From contig CM065682.1 of the NCBI GenBank assembly GCA_017654935.2, positions 34,017,432 to 34,081,431 on the forward strand: a stretch of DNA of 64,000 nucleotides. The letters run 5' to 3'. Every line of letters starts with the position of its first letter. The stretch's first letter is position 1. The position numbers and the translations under genes were made by a program. Source of the stretch: Phymorhynchus buccinoides (Eukaryota; Mollusca; Gastropoda; Neogastropoda; Raphitomidae). Below the pieces are notes generated by a model that ran no database searches, was not told the DNA's origin, and was given only the letters and a program-made list of their open reading frames with translations. Positions 47,418 through 62,110 of the stretch are shown in pieces.

Positions 47418-48639
47418 GGCCTGTGTGTGTGTCGTTGGTCTGGCCAGATTTAAAATATGTAGCTACTTAATTCCTTTTATGTATTTTTCACACACTGTCT
47501 CTGTCTGTGTGTGTATCTCTCTGACTTTATCTCAGTCACTTTCATTATTTCATTGTGTTGTTGTTGTTGTTTGTGTACCCAGGCTAAAAGATTCCAGGGA
47601 TCATCCCAACAGTGGTGTCACGAGTTTGTGACATTGTTCTTCTGAACAGACAGAGAAAGGCACAGTCTACCACTCGATCGCAAAGGACCCCGAGATCTTT
47701 CTCCTTCTTTTCACCTAATCGAGACAACCTACTTGTGAAATCCGTGCAACCCGTGTTAGCTCTGACCTCTCGCGAGACTCCACATTCAACTGGCGACTTC
47801 GTGAGTTTTAGACCGGTCAAACGTCACTCCATATTTTTCCTTCAGTTAAGCAACATCGCTTCATCGCTTCATCCTTTCTCCTTTTCATCGTTCTGTCCAC
47901 CTACGGCCGCCCAGTGCTGAGGTGTGGTGAGGGCCACGTCCCTGAAGGATCCTGTTATCAATTGTTTATCCTGCACGAGTCCTAGACGTGGGGATAGCGA
48001 AGCTGTAGAGCTTCGGCTGACATCGTTTCTCCTCTTCATCCTCATCGCCATCTTCACCCCTTTTTATTTGGTTCCTCATTGTCCTCCCTTCCCCGTCATC
48101 GTCCCTGGCGTTCACTGGAGTCCTGTAAGAAAGCTGTGGCCGGTCCAGAACCCCTTCCACCTGCTCGCGCTTACCCCGAGCCCTTGGCGAGACCAGAGCT
48201 GCGACTGTCTTGTGGGGAGGATTCTTCTTCTTCATTCCGCCACTTGGAAGTTTGGTCAGTAGCTGCATAAAATTAGTATTAATCCCGTTAAAACTCGTAC
48301 AACAACGCGCGCGTAACAATGTAGAATAGCTAGTTATAGGTTTGCTAACATGTATATTTGTGTGCGTTTTCTTTGGTTCATTTTTCTTATTATTTTCTTG
48401 ATTTTTGCATAAGGGGCTAAGGAACTGACTGGCTGGGTCATGACTTGTCAGTTGGATAGGTTTTTGCCGGTCGTAGAATTTGGTACTTGAACTCGGCACA
48501 TATTTTTGAATCAATGTTTTGGCTCGCCATTGTGTGTTTAGGCCGTGCAAATCGTTTTTCGGTGCAAAGCGTATTTGAGTTCACAGAGATTCAGAATCCT
48601 AAATGCGTGCACGCGCGCGCATTATTCCTTGTTGCGGTA

Positions 48640-48745
48640 TATGTTTAGCCTCGCGGCCTATGTTTAGCCTCGCGGCCTATGTTTAGCCTTGCGGTATATG
48701 TTTAGCCTCGCGACCTATGTTTAGCCTCGCGGTCATCGTCCTAGC
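48640..48745 (+). repeat. ~19-bp tandem repeat inside the LTR-like insertion
   Basis: About six copies of TATGTTTAGCCTCGCGGCC with small variants. Confidence 0.88.
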
Positions 48746-49403
48746 TTAATTAGGTATTAAGAGACTCTGCGGAGAGCTGGATAACAGAGGGTTATTCCAG
48801 TCGCGCTTCTAGCTATGCTGATAGGGGCTTTGTAAAGCGTTCATCCCCGTTTCTGTTTTTATTTTTGAGAGAAAGTGTAATTAATGTTTTCAAGGCTTTT
48901 TGACCTTTTGAAGTACATTGTGAATGCCATTTTGGGGAAATACATTCTTTGCCTGTAGTTCGTCCGCCTTCTGGAAGAAATGAGAATGGAAAGGACATAT
49001 TTTTGGGTGGTGAAATTTCATGTGATATTTTCAGAAGAATTTAAGTGTCCATTCTTGTACCTGAAAAGCTGTGAAATGTTCAGAAGAATGTAATTGTTAA
49101 TTTTTGTATTTGAAAGGCTAGAATTTTCTAAATGTATGAAAGCCTTGTTGTTCCAGAAAAAGTGAAACCTTTTAGTTAATCCTTTTTGATGAAATATTAC
49201 CCCTAGACTGAGTCGTGTGAAAAGGATTGTAAAGAAAGTGTTGTTCAGCGTTTTGGGGTTCTTGGAGAGAACCAAGTTTAAAGAGGGTGGGTTTTTACAT
49301 CCCTGAAGAGGAATTAGTTGGGGAATTAGTTTTTGGGTAAACACAAAACTGTTGTTACTCTGGGTGTTAAAAACTAGGTTTTTGTTTTGGTTTATCCTAC
49401 AGT

Positions 49404-49456
49404 CCTGATCCTGATCCTGATCCTGATCCTGATCCTGATCCTGATCCTGATCCTGA
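49404..49456 (+). repeat. (TCCTGA)n hexanucleotide tract
   Basis: About nine TCCTGA units followed by CCTGA units; its minus-strand translation is an Asp-Gln repeat. Confidence 0.92.
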
Positions 49457-50554
49457 CCTGACCTGACCTGTTGCTGCCTGGTTGACCGCCCGGTCAACCG
49501 CTCTTTTCTCCGTTTCCGGCTGTGGAAGGCCGCCCGCCTTTCCGTCTGGCCCCGTGTTAGGCCCGATCTGTGGGCCTGTCTGTGCGTTCGGGCCAGGCTT
49601 CGACGTTCCTGTTGAGGAGTCTGGGGGCGACCTCTGCCGTCTCTCATCTTTTGCTTCTGCTGCTGTAGCCTGCCCCAGGAGGGGGAGCAGTTTTTCTACA
49701 GACTTTTGTTTTCCCCTTTGTCTTCTTCTTCGGACGCTCTGCTGTTTTGGTTGGATTTCTTTTCTTCGTCTGCCCTTTCGTCGTTTTTCCCTTTAATTTT
49801 GTGTTTCTGCTTACAAACTCTCTTTTAGTTATTCAGTTAAGTTGCCGGCTTTAGTTTATTCTTTGGACAAACTTTTGAATGCCATGTATATTGTGTAGAT
49901 AATTTGTTAAACATTGAGTATTGAATTGTGTAAGTGTGTGTGTGTGCTTGCTTATAATAAATAGTCTTGTTTTGTATTGTACTTCTGGTGTGCGCGTGTG
50001 CCTTCTCCTGCGAGTTTGTCTGTCTGGGCGTGCGAGACTCTCCTCGGGGTTCGCGATTTCCCTCTTCCGATCTCTGATCAGGATCGAGCGGGGGATTTCG
50101 TGACAAGTGGAAAGACTTGAACATTATGGTACATGTGCTTCAGGCATGGATGAGACCATTACGTGTATGACCGTTTGGGATTACCCTACCACGTGTGCAA
50201 CCACACTCTGTCTATGGGGGCTGTTTAATTATAATAATCATTCTCTGGTCTAAAACAATCTCTCTCTGGTCTATACCTGCATGTCATATTCTGCCTATAT
50301 TCTCTCTCTTTATGTCGTTCTCTCTCACCATAAGCTCTTATCATCTGGCCCTTTCTGCACGCCTCTCATTGCACAATGTTATGCACAAACATGTGTTTAT
50401 CTGACCCTCATAATCAACGCCATTTATAGTCCACTGTAGGAAAAAAGAAAAACATGATAGCCCTTTTCAGTGGCCCTCTTTGGTTACAATGATATAATTG
50501 TTTAATCGTTTAAAACAACACATGTTATGGCTCCTACAGCCAGTGGCTCTTTTT

Positions 50555-50960
50555 GGTTACAATGTTATGCTTTTCGTTAAATAAAAAAGTTATGACCCTT
50601 TCAGAGGCCCTCTTTAGTTACAATGTTATGATTGTTTAGCAAAAACAGTTATGACCCTTTCAGTGGCTCTCTTTAGTTACAATGCTATGATTGTTTAGCA
50701 AAAAAGTTATGACCCTTTCAGTGGCCCTCTTTAGTTACAATATGATTGTTTAGCAAAACAAGTTATGACCCTTTCAGAGCCTCTTTAGTTTCAATGTTAT
50801 GATTGCTTAGCAAAAAAAGTTATGACCCTTTCAGTGGCCCTCTTTAGTTACAATGTTATGATTGTTTAGCAAAAACGTTATGACCCTTTCAGATACCCTC
50901 TTTAGTTACAATGTTATGATTGTTTAGCAAAAAAAGGTTATGACCCTTTCAGTGGCCCTC
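50555..50960 (+). repeat. ~57-bp minisatellite, left arm
   Basis: Seven or eight units of GTTATGACCCTTTCAGTGGC, CCTCTTTAGTTACAATGTTA and TGATTGTTTAGCAAAAAA. Mirrored at 60920-61330, where unit number and order agree. Confidence 0.92.
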
Positions 50961-52440
50961 CTATAAGCACTGCTTGTCAGCATGCATGAACATGGGTTGC
51001 AGAAGTAACAAACTTGATGTATCACGTTACACTAGCTTGACCCCTTCAGTGGGCAGGAAAAATATTGCGTTAACTATTCATGGATTTCCATCAAATAACA
51101 CCTCTATAAATCAGGATTTATCTTGCAGACTAAGCATGCCCATACGGCTCATAGACTTGGTGATTTGACATGAAGTTACAACATTTTTAAGGGGAACAAA
51201 GTCCATCTATTGTGCACACACGTATTCAGCTTTGGTCCCTCATGGGTTCAATGCTCATTTAAAGGGAGTAGCTTGATGATTGTAAGTTTACACTTACTGG
51301 ATCGTTGCTTCATCTTAAACATCCACATATTATATGTATACAAATGTGTGGAAAATTAGCATATGAACAGTTGTAAACTATGGGTAGTTACACTGGATAT
51401 CAAAGCATCTGCATTATGCAGAGTGGAAACACATTCCCAAGCTCTTTCTCTGATTGTTAATATTTACCATATTCTCTTTTTTTATAGAATAGTTGCCAGA
51501 CTTAACATTCATGCAAATTAATATATGTAGTTATAACCCATATCCAACAGCAGTGGCAATTATTCTTTTGCACTATGGCCAGCATGGCAATGATTAACTT
51601 CTGGTACTTTTCAAACTGTGGCCAGCTAAGAAAATAGCAAAGTTTTTTATACTTTGATCTGATTCACTTCTGCTGTTCACAATATTCGGTACAGTGCTTC
51701 AGAGTACAAGAGTAAGCACATTCAGGTTACATAATGGTGTTATTGCACTAACAATGGCATACATAATTGGGGAATTTCTTTAATAGTCATTTGACAATAG
51801 ACGGCACGTTTTGATAACCTTTACAGAGTAGGTGAAACCAAACACTATGAGAGCGTGGATTAGTAACCCAATGAGAACAATGTGTAATACAGGCTATGGT
51901 TATCTGCGTTTTCAGGTTTAGATGGCTGAAGTAACACTTGGGTGGAGCAAAAACATAATAGTACTACCCAGATTACGATTAATGTTGTATATGCAGTCTT
52001 GTGGCAAACATAAGAAAAACGTTTTGGGGAGGCAGCCTCAGATTGAAGACACACAAAAGCGTGTTATTAGTGTTCGTTATGCACCTATTTTACAAAAGAT
52101 GCACAAGGTGTTTTACACTATTTGTTGCTGCTAGTTCAGTTTGATGCAATTCCCATTGTTTGTTCATGAAAACACCATCTTGCCATTTACAACGGTGTCA
52201 CTCACGTTGTTTGATTTGTTAATAAAGGCTGTTGTTTTTTATTCGTTGCTTTGTGAATATGTGAGTGCAGTTAAAAGCATTTCAGAGTATTTCATGGTGA
52301 ATTTCAATGATTTTGTTAATGTTTTTGTTCTCAGCTGCATTACCAAACAAAATGTTAGTAAATTGGAATGTCAACACTGTTTCGGCTCGTGTTGATCTTT
52401 GATCAACTCAATTTCTTGTATTATAGATTGCCGGGTAGAA
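50961..52440. other. Unique-looking part of the left arm
   Basis: No gene recognised. Short frames at 51860-52054 and 52141-52395 are mirrored in the right arm only because the DNA is duplicated. They show no codon-level conservation that I could separate from overall identity. Confidence 0.5.
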
Positions 52441-52604
52441 AATATTTCCATGCTCAACTGTACCCTTACTTTGTGTTGTCATGCTCCACGCTAAAAAATA
52501 AAATTAAAAAACCCAAAAAGTAACGGTTAATGCAAAATGTTCAACACCATTTTTGACATAATATTCTTAAAAGAACTCTGACTTTTTTAATTTAAAGACG
52601 CAAA

Positions 52605-52858
52605 TTAGATCGTATGGCCTACATGCAGATTAGCATACCTGTTTAAATCGTGCTTAGGAATTAAAAGAATGTCATAATTCTTAGAAATGAACATTTTAGC
52701 GTCGTGATTACATGTTCTGGCAAACCAATGCTCTGCATGACAAAAACTAGCTGAGACAAAAGAAATGTTTTGATAACAATCATTTTTCCATTGAGTCCCA
52801 AATCTCTCTGGTTCCATTTACGTATTACTCTATCCATACTTGTGACTCTTTTTCCCAA
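52605..52858 (-). pseudogene. Tx1/L1-like reverse transcriptase fragment, left arm
   Basis: A minus-strand frame with WNQRDLGLNGKMIVIKTF, QSIGLPEHV and LRIMTFF matches the region just after the catalytic core of L1/Tx1-type reverse transcriptases. Only about 60 residues survive. The same fragment is at 59037-59234 (plus) and, more decayed, at 2397-2640 (minus). Confidence 0.65.
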
Positions 52859-53383
52859 ATGTTCCTTGACATTGCTTGCACTTTTTTCATTTCATAATAA
52901 AAATTCGTTTATTACATAATACTCGTAGTATCATGCCTTAAAGAAATAAGATAATAAAAAGAGAAAAATCACTTGCAGACACAAAACTTCCAGGTCATTT
53001 GAAACTTTGTCCTTCCATTGAAGTTGTGAACCGCAAATAAAAGGCAAGTAAAACGTTAAGGGAGCTGTCTGTGTAGTTTATTATTTAAAAGTAACTAAAC
53101 AACTCCATAATGCACACCCTTTATTATGTAAGCAGTTGTACGTATATTAGATTTAGAGTAATTAATTTGTTGATTAATTGATTAATTAATTCAAGTAATG
53201 TACTTATTTATTCTTTTTTTCATGTATTTATTTATTCATTTATTTATCTATTTGTTTACCGTTCTACTCATTTTTGCATTGTCTGTCGTTTTTCACTTTT
53301 GTTCTTTATTGCTAAAAAGAACCGTACCAAAAGCGTGGACGAACTTCAACTGCTACAGCGTTGAGGTGTGTTGTGTGTAAAGT

Positions 53384-54129
53384 AAAGAGATAGATCAGTT
53401 TATCAATGTATTTTGCGTAAAGTAAAGAGCGAGATCAGTTTATCAATGTGTTTTGTGTAAGGTAAAGAGAGAGATCAGTATATCAATGTGTTTTGTGCAA
53501 AGTAACGAGAGAGAGTATACCAATGTGTTTTGTGTAAAGTAAAGAGCGAGATCAGTTTATCAGTGTGTTTTGCTCAAAGTAAAGAGAGAGATCAGTTTAT
53601 CAATGTGTTTTGTGTAAAGTAAAGAGAGAGATCAGTTTATCAATAAAGTCAGTTTTGTGTTTTGTGTAAAGTAAAGAGAGAGATCAGTTTATCAATGTGT
53701 TTTGTGTAAAGTAAAGTGATCAGATTATCCATGTGTTTTGTGTTAAGTACAAAGAGAGATCAGTTTATCAATGTGTTTTGTGTAAAGTAAAGAGAGAGAT
53801 CAGTTTATCAATGTGTTTTGTGTAAAGTAAAGAGAGAGATCAGTTTATCAATGTGTCAGTTTGTTTTGTGTAAAGTAAAGAGAGAGATCAGTTTATCAAT
53901 GTGTTTTGTGTAAAGTAAAGAGAGAGATCAGTTTATCAATGTGTTTTGTGTAAAGTAAAGATAGAGAGATCAGTTTATCAATGTGTTTTGTGTAAAGTAA
54001 AGAGAGAGATCAGTTTATCAATGTGTTTTGTGCAAAGTAAAGAGAGAGATCAGTTTATCAATGTGTTTTGTGTAAAGTAAAGAGAGAGATCAGTTTATCA
54101 ATGTGTTTGTGTAAAGTAAAGAGAGAGAT
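53384..54129 (+). repeat. 40-bp satellite, left part
   Basis: About 18 units of GTTTATCAATGTGTTTTGTG and TAAAGTAAAGAGAGAGATCA. The array runs into the assembly gap and continues on the other side on the opposite strand. Confidence 0.96.
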
Positions 54130-54629
54130 NNNNNNNNNNNNNNNNNNNNNNNNNNNNNNNNNNNNNNNNNNNNNNNNNNNNNNNNNNNNNNNNNNNNNNN
54201 NNNNNNNNNNNNNNNNNNNNNNNNNNNNNNNNNNNNNNNNNNNNNNNNNNNNNNNNNNNNNNNNNNNNNNNNNNNNNNNNNNNNNNNNNNNNNNNNNNNN
54301 NNNNNNNNNNNNNNNNNNNNNNNNNNNNNNNNNNNNNNNNNNNNNNNNNNNNNNNNNNNNNNNNNNNNNNNNNNNNNNNNNNNNNNNNNNNNNNNNNNNN
54401 NNNNNNNNNNNNNNNNNNNNNNNNNNNNNNNNNNNNNNNNNNNNNNNNNNNNNNNNNNNNNNNNNNNNNNNNNNNNNNNNNNNNNNNNNNNNNNNNNNNN
54501 NNNNNNNNNNNNNNNNNNNNNNNNNNNNNNNNNNNNNNNNNNNNNNNNNNNNNNNNNNNNNNNNNNNNNNNNNNNNNNNNNNNNNNNNNNNNNNNNNNNN
54601 NNNNNNNNNNNNNNNNNNNNNNNNNNNNN
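54130..54629. other. Assembly gap (500 N) inside the satellite
   Basis: Placeholder gap at the point where the satellite changes strand; the true array length and the axis of symmetry are hidden here. Confidence 0.99.
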
Positions 54630-57298
54630 GATCTCTCTCACTTTACTTTGCACAAAACACATTGATAAACTGATCTCTCTCTTTACTTTACACAAAACAC
54701 ATTGATAAACTGATCTCTCTCTTTACTTTGCACAAAACACATTGATAAACTGATCTCTCTCTTTTTTGCACAAAACACATTGATAAAATGATCTCTCACT
54801 TGACTTTGCACAAAACACATTGATAAACTGATTACTTAACGCAAAACACATGGATAAACTGATAACTTTAATTCGCACAAAACACATTGATAATCTGATC
54901 TCTGTCTTTACTTGACGCAAAACACATGGATAAACTGATCTCGCTCTTTACTTTAAGCAAAACACATTGATAAACTGATCTCGCTCTTTACTTTACAGAA
55001 AACACATTGGTAAACTGATCTCTCTCTTTACTTTGCACAAAACACATTGATAAACTGATCTCTCTTTACTTTACACAAAACACATTGATAAACTGATCTC
55101 TCTCTTTACTTTGCACAAAACACATTGATAAACTGATCTCTCTCTTTACTTTACACAAAACACATTGATAAACTGATCTCTCTCTTTACTTTACACAAAA
55201 CACATTGATAAACTGATCTCTCTCTTTACTTTACACAAAACACATTGATAAACTGATCTCTCACTTTACACAAAACACATTGATAAACTGATCTCTCTCT
55301 TTACTTTACACAAAACACATTGATAAACTGATCTCTCTCTTTACTTTACACAAAACACATTGATAAACTGATCTCTCTCTTTACTTTACACAAAACACAT
55401 TGATAAACTGATCTCTCTCTTTACTTTACACAAAACACATTCATAAACTGATCTCTATATAAGAGTTATTATTATTATTGATATGATTATTATTATTCTC
55501 TCTCTCTCTTTACTTTACGCAAAACACATTGATAAACTGATCTATCTCTTTACTTTACACAAAACACATTGATAAACTGATCTCTCTCTTTACTTTACAC
55601 AAAACACATTGATAAACTGATCTCTCTCTTTACTTTACACAAAACACATTGATAAACTGATCTCTCTCTCTCTTTACTTTTTACACAAAACACATTGATA
55701 AACTGATCTCTCTCTTTACGTTACATAAAACACATTGATCTCTCTCTCTCTCTCTTTACTTTACACAAAACACATTGATAAAATGATCTATCTCTTTACT
55801 TTGCACAAAACACATTGATAAACTGATCTCTCACTTTACTTTGCACAAAACACATTGATAAACTGATCTCTCTCTTTACTTTGCACAAAACACATTGATA
55901 AACTGATCTCTTTCTCTTTACTTTACACAAAACACATTGATAAACTGATCTCTCTCTTTACTTTACACAAAACACATTGATAAACTGATCTCTCTCTTTA
56001 CTTTGCACACTTTACACAAAACACATTGATAAACTGATCTCTCTCTTTACTTTACACAAAACACATTGATAAACTGATCTCTCTCTCTTTACTTTACACA
56101 AAACACATTGATAAACTGATCTCTCTCTTTACTTTACACAAAACACATTGATAAACTGATCTCTCTCTTTACTTTACACAAAACACATTGATAAACTGAT
56201 CTCTCTCTTTACTTTACACAAAACACATTGATAAACTGATCTCTCTCTTTACTTTACGCAAAACACATTGATAAACTGATCTATCTCTTTACTTTACACA
56301 AAACACATTGATAAACTGATTACTTAACGCAAAACACATGGATAAACTGATAACCTTAATTCGTACAAAACAAATTGATAATCTGATCTCTGTCTTTACT
56401 TGACGCAAAACACATGGATAAACTGATCTCGCTCTTTACTTTAAGCAAAACACATTGATAAACTGATCTCTCTCTTTACTTTACACAAAACACATTGATA
56501 AACTGATCTCTCTCTCTTTACTTTGCACAAAACACATTGATAAACTGATCTCTCTCTCTTTACTTTACACAAAACACATTGATAAACTGATCTCTCTCTT
56601 TACTTTACACAAAACACATTGATAAAATGATCTCTCTCTTTACTTTTACACAAAACACATTGATAAACTGATCTCTCTCTTTACTTTACACAAAACACAT
56701 TGATAAACTGATCTCTCTCTTTACTTTACACAAAACACATTGATAAACTGATCTCTCTCTTTACTTTACACAAAACACATTGATAAACTGATCTCTCTCT
56801 TTACTTTACACAAAACACATTGATAAACTGATCTCTCTCTTTACTTTACACAAAACACATTGATAAACTGATCTCTCTCTTTACTTTACACAAAACACAT
56901 TGATAAACTGATCTCTCTCTTTACTTTACACAAAACACATTGATAAACTGATCTCTCTCTTTACTTTACACAAAACACATTGATAAACTGATCTCTCTCT
57001 TTACTTTATGCAAAACACATTGATAAACTGATCTCTCTCTTTACTTTACACAAAACACATTGATAAACTGATCTCTCTCTTTACTTTACGCAAAACACAT
57101 TGATAAACTGATCTCTCTCTTTACTTTACACAAAACACATTGATAAACTGATCTCTCTCTTTACTTTACACAAAACACATTGATAAACTGATCTCTCTCT
57201 TTACTTTACACAAAACACATTGATAAACTGATCTCTCTCTTTACTTTACACAAAACACATTGATAAACTGATCTCTCTCTTTACTTTACACACAACAC
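54630..57298 (-). repeat. 40-bp satellite, right part (reverse orientation)
   Basis: About 66 units in the opposite orientation (GATCTCTCTCTTTACTTTAC, ACAAAACACATTGATAAACT). A distinctive run with TGATTACTTAACGC, TAATTCG and TACTTGACGC units occurs at 54830-54965 and again at 56318-56455, a higher-order period of about 1488 bp. A short ATT-rich insertion lies at 55458-55498. Confidence 0.96.
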
Positions 57299-57560
57299 AC
57301 CTTAACGCTGTAGCAGTTGAAGTTCGTCCACGCTTTTGTTACGGTTCTTTTTAGCAATAAAGAACAAAAGTGAAAAACGACAGACAATGCAAAAATGAGT
57401 AGAACGGTAAACAAATAGATAAATAAATGAATAAATAATAAATGAAAAAAAGAATAAATAAGTACATTACTTGAATTAATTAATCAATTAATCAACAAAT
57501 TAATTACTCTAAATCTAATATACGTACAACTGCTTACATCATAAAGGGTGTGCATTATGG
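57296..57560 (-). repeat. Inner right-arm segment, first copy
   Basis: Mirrors 53105-53395 and is itself repeated at 58586-58795, so the right arm carries this segment twice with about 1 kb of other sequence between. Confidence 0.82.
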
Positions 57561-57564
57561 AGTG

Positions 57565-58515
<951 letters not shown>

Positions 58516-59036
58516 AATAAGTTTAGTTACTTTTAAATAATAAACTACACAGACAGCTCCCTTAACGTTTTTCTTTACTTTGCACACACCACACCTCAAC
58601 GCTGTAGCAGTTGAAGTTCGTCCACGCTTCACGCTTAAACAAAGAGATAAATAAATGAATAAATGAATAAATGAAAAAAAGAATAAATAAGTACATTACT
58701 TGAATTAATTAATCAATTAATCAACAAATTAATTACTCTAAATCTAATATACGTACAACTGCTTACATCATAAAGGGTGTGCATTATGGAGTTGTTTAGT
58801 TACTTTTAAATAATAAACTACACAGACAGCTCCCTTAACGTTTTTCTTGCCTTTTATTTGCGGTTCACAACTTCAATGGAAGGACAAAGTTTCAAATGAC
58901 CTGGTAGTTTTGTGTATGCAAGTGATTTTTCTGTTTTTATTATCTTATTTCTTTAAGGCATGATACTACGAGTATTATGTAATAAACGAATTTTTTATTA
59001 TGAAATGAAAAAAGTGCAAGCAATGTCAAGGAACAT

Positions 59037-59234
59037 TTGGGAAAAAGAGTCACAAGTATGGATATAGCTACACGTAAATGGAACCAGAGAGATTTGGGAC
59101 TCAATGGAAAAATGATTGTTATCAAAACATTTCTTTTGTCTCAGCTAGTTTTTGTCATGCAGAGCATTGGTTTGCCAGAACATGTAATCACGACGCTAAA
59201 ATGTTCATTTCTAAGAATTATGACATTCTTTTAA
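59037..59234 (+). pseudogene. Tx1/L1-like reverse transcriptase fragment, right arm
   Basis: Mirror copy of 52661-52858, differing by few residues (ATRK for VIRK in the first part). Non-functional. Confidence 0.65.
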
Positions 59235-60919
59235 TTCCTAAACACGATTTAAACATGTAGGCCATACGATCTAATTTGCGTCTTTAAATTAAAAAAGTCA
59301 GAGTTCTTTTAAGTGTATTATGTCAAATATGGTGTTGAAGATTTTGCATTAACCGTTACTTTTTGGTTTTTAAAATTTTATTTTTAGCGTGGAGCATGAC
59401 AACACAAAGTAAGGGTACAGTTGAGCATGGAAATATTTTCTACCCGGCAATCTATAATACAAGAAATTGAGTTGATCAAAGATCAACACGAGCCGAAACA
59501 GTGTTGACATTCCAATTTACTAACATTTTGTTTGTTAAATGCAGCTGAGAACAAAAACATTAACAAAATCATTGAAATTCACCATGAAATACTCTGAAAT
59601 GCTTTTAACTGCACTCACATATTCACAAAGCAACGAATAAAAAACAACAGCCTTTATTAACAAATCAAACAACGTGAGTGACACTGTTGTAAATGGCAAG
59701 ATGGTGTTTTCATGAACAAACAATGGGAATTGCATCAAACTGAACTAGCAGCAACAAATAGTGTAAAACACCTTGTGCATCTTTTGTAAAATAGGTGCAT
59801 AACGAACACTAATAACACGCTTTTGTGTGTCTTCAATCTGAGGCTGCCTCCCCAAAACGTTTTTCTTATGTTTGCCACAAGACTGCATATGCAACATTAA
59901 TAGTCATCTGGGTAGTACTATTATGTTTTTGCTCCACCCAAGTGTTACTTCAGCCATCTAAAACTGAAAACGCAGATAACCGTAGCCTGTATTACACATT
60001 GTTCTCATTGGGTTACTAATCCACGCTCTCATAGTGTTTGGTTTCAACTACTCTGTAAAGGTTATCAAAACGTGCCGTCTATTGTCAAATGACTATTGAA
60101 GAAATGTCCCCAATTATGTATGCCATTGTTAGTGTAATAACACCATTATGTAACCTGAATGTGCTTACTCTTGTACTCTGAAGCACTGTACCGAATATTG
60201 TGAACAGCAGAAGTGAATCAGATCAAAGTATAAAAAACTTTGCTATTTTCTTAGCTGGCCACAGTTTCAAAAGGACCAGAAGTTAATCATTGCCATGCTG
60301 GCCATAGTGCAAAAGAATAATTGCCACTGTTGTTGGATATGGTTTATAACTACATATATTAATTTGCATGAATGTTAAGTCTGGCAACTATTCTATAAAA
60401 AAAGAATATGGTAAATATTAACAATCAGAGAAAGAGCTTGGGAATGTGTTTCCACTCTGCATAATGCAGATGCTTTGATATCCAGTGTAATTACCCATAG
60501 TTTACAACTGTTGATATGCTAATTTTCCACACATTTTTTATACATATAATATGTGGATGTTTAAGATGAAGCAACGATCCAGTAAGTGTAAACTTACAAT
60601 CATCAAGCTACTCCCTTTAAATGAGCATTGAACCCATGAGGGACCAAAGCTGAATACGTGTGTACACAATAGATGGACTTTGTCCCCCTTAAAAATGTTG
60701 TAACTTCATGTCAAATCACCAAGTCTATGAGCCGTATGGGCATGCTTAGTCTGCAAGAGAAATCCTGATTTATAGAGGTGTTATTTGATGGAAATCCATG
60801 AATAGTTAACGCAATTTTTTTCCTGCCCACTGAAGGGGTCAAGCTAGTGTAACGTGATACATCAAGTTTGTTACTTCTGCAACCCATGTTCATGCATGCT
60901 GACAAGCAGTGCTTATAGG

Positions 60920-61330
60920 AGGGCCACTGAAAGGGTCATAACCTTTTTTTTGCTAAACAATCATAACATTGTAACTAAAGAGGGTATCTGAAAGGGTCAT
61001 AACGTTTTTGCTAAACAATCATAACATTGTAACTAAAGAGGGCCACTGAAAGGGTCATAACTTTTTTTGCTAAGCAATCATAACATTGAAACTAAAGAGG
61101 CTCTGAAAGGGTCATAACTTGTTTTGCTAAACAATAATTATATTGTAACTAAAGAGGGCCACTGACATGGTCATAACTTTTTTGCTAAACAATCATAACA
61201 TTGTAACTAAAGAGAGCCTCTGAAAGGGTCATAACTGTTTTTGCTAAACAATCATAACATTGTAACTAAAGAGGGCCTCTGAAAGGGTCATAACTTTTTT
61301 ATTTAACGAAAAGCATAACATTGTAACCAA
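60920..61330 (-). repeat. ~57-bp minisatellite, right arm
   Basis: Mirror of 50555-50960, with the same unit variants in the same order. Confidence 0.92.
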
Positions 61331-61954
61331 AAAGAGCCACTGGCTGTAGGAGCCATAACATGTGTTGTTTTAAACGATTAAACAATTATATCATTGTAAC
61401 CAAAGAGGGCCACTGAAAAGGGCTATCATGTTTTTCTTTTTTCCTACAGTGGACTATAAATGGCGTTGATTATGAGGGTCAGATAAACACATGTTTGTGC
61501 ATAACATTGTGCAATGAGAGGCGTGCTGAAAGGGCCAGATGATAAGAGCTTATGGTGAGAGAGAACGACATAAAGAGAGAGAATATAGGCAGAATATGAC
61601 ATGCAGGTATAGACCAGAGAGAGATTGTTTTAGACCAGAGAATGATTATTATAATTAAACAGCCCCCATAGACAGAGTGTGGTTGCACACGTGGTAGGGT
61701 AATCCCAAACGGTCATACACGTAATGGTCTCATCCATGCCTGAAGCACATGTACCATAATGTTCAAGTCTTTCCACTGTTGGGATGATCCCTGGAATCTT
61801 TTAGCCTGGGTACACAAACAACAACAACAACACAATGAAATAATGAAAGTGACTGAGATAAAGTCAGAGAGATACACACACAGACAGAGACAGTGTGTGA
61901 AAAATACATAAAAGGAATTAAGTAGCTACATATTTTAAATCTGGCCAGACCAAC

Positions 61955-62110
<156 letters not shown>

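Larger units (their letters stand above)
47616..50105 (+). mobile_element. Probable solo LTR (2490 bp)
   Basis: The other arm reads straight from CATCCCAACAGTGG to AAAGACTTGAACATT (near 61775). Here that junction is split by 2490 bp. The insert starts TGTCACGA and ends TCGTGACA, a perfect 8-bp inverted terminus of TG...CA type. A 5-bp duplication, AGTGG, flanks it (47611-47615, 50106-50110). AATAAA at 49956-49961 lies about 145 bp from the end, as in an LTR R region. No gag or pol is present. It includes six ~19-bp TATGTTTAGCCTCGCGGCC repeats (48640-48745) and a (TCCTGA)n tract (49404-49456). A non-autonomous LTR-type element without internal region is the alternative. Confidence 0.75.

Noticed and set aside
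47612..48550. Coding frames inside the LTR-like insertion (for example 47612-47920, 47966-48550)
   Set aside because: They overlap on both strands, lack recognisable domains, and some cross the insertion boundary.
49482..49796. Proline-rich protein at 49482-49796
   Set aside because: A composition-driven open frame within the LTR-like insertion with no family resemblance.
51860..52395. Small genes mirrored in both arms
   Set aside because: Short frames conserved only through duplication; differences between arms do not favour silent positions in a way visible by eye.
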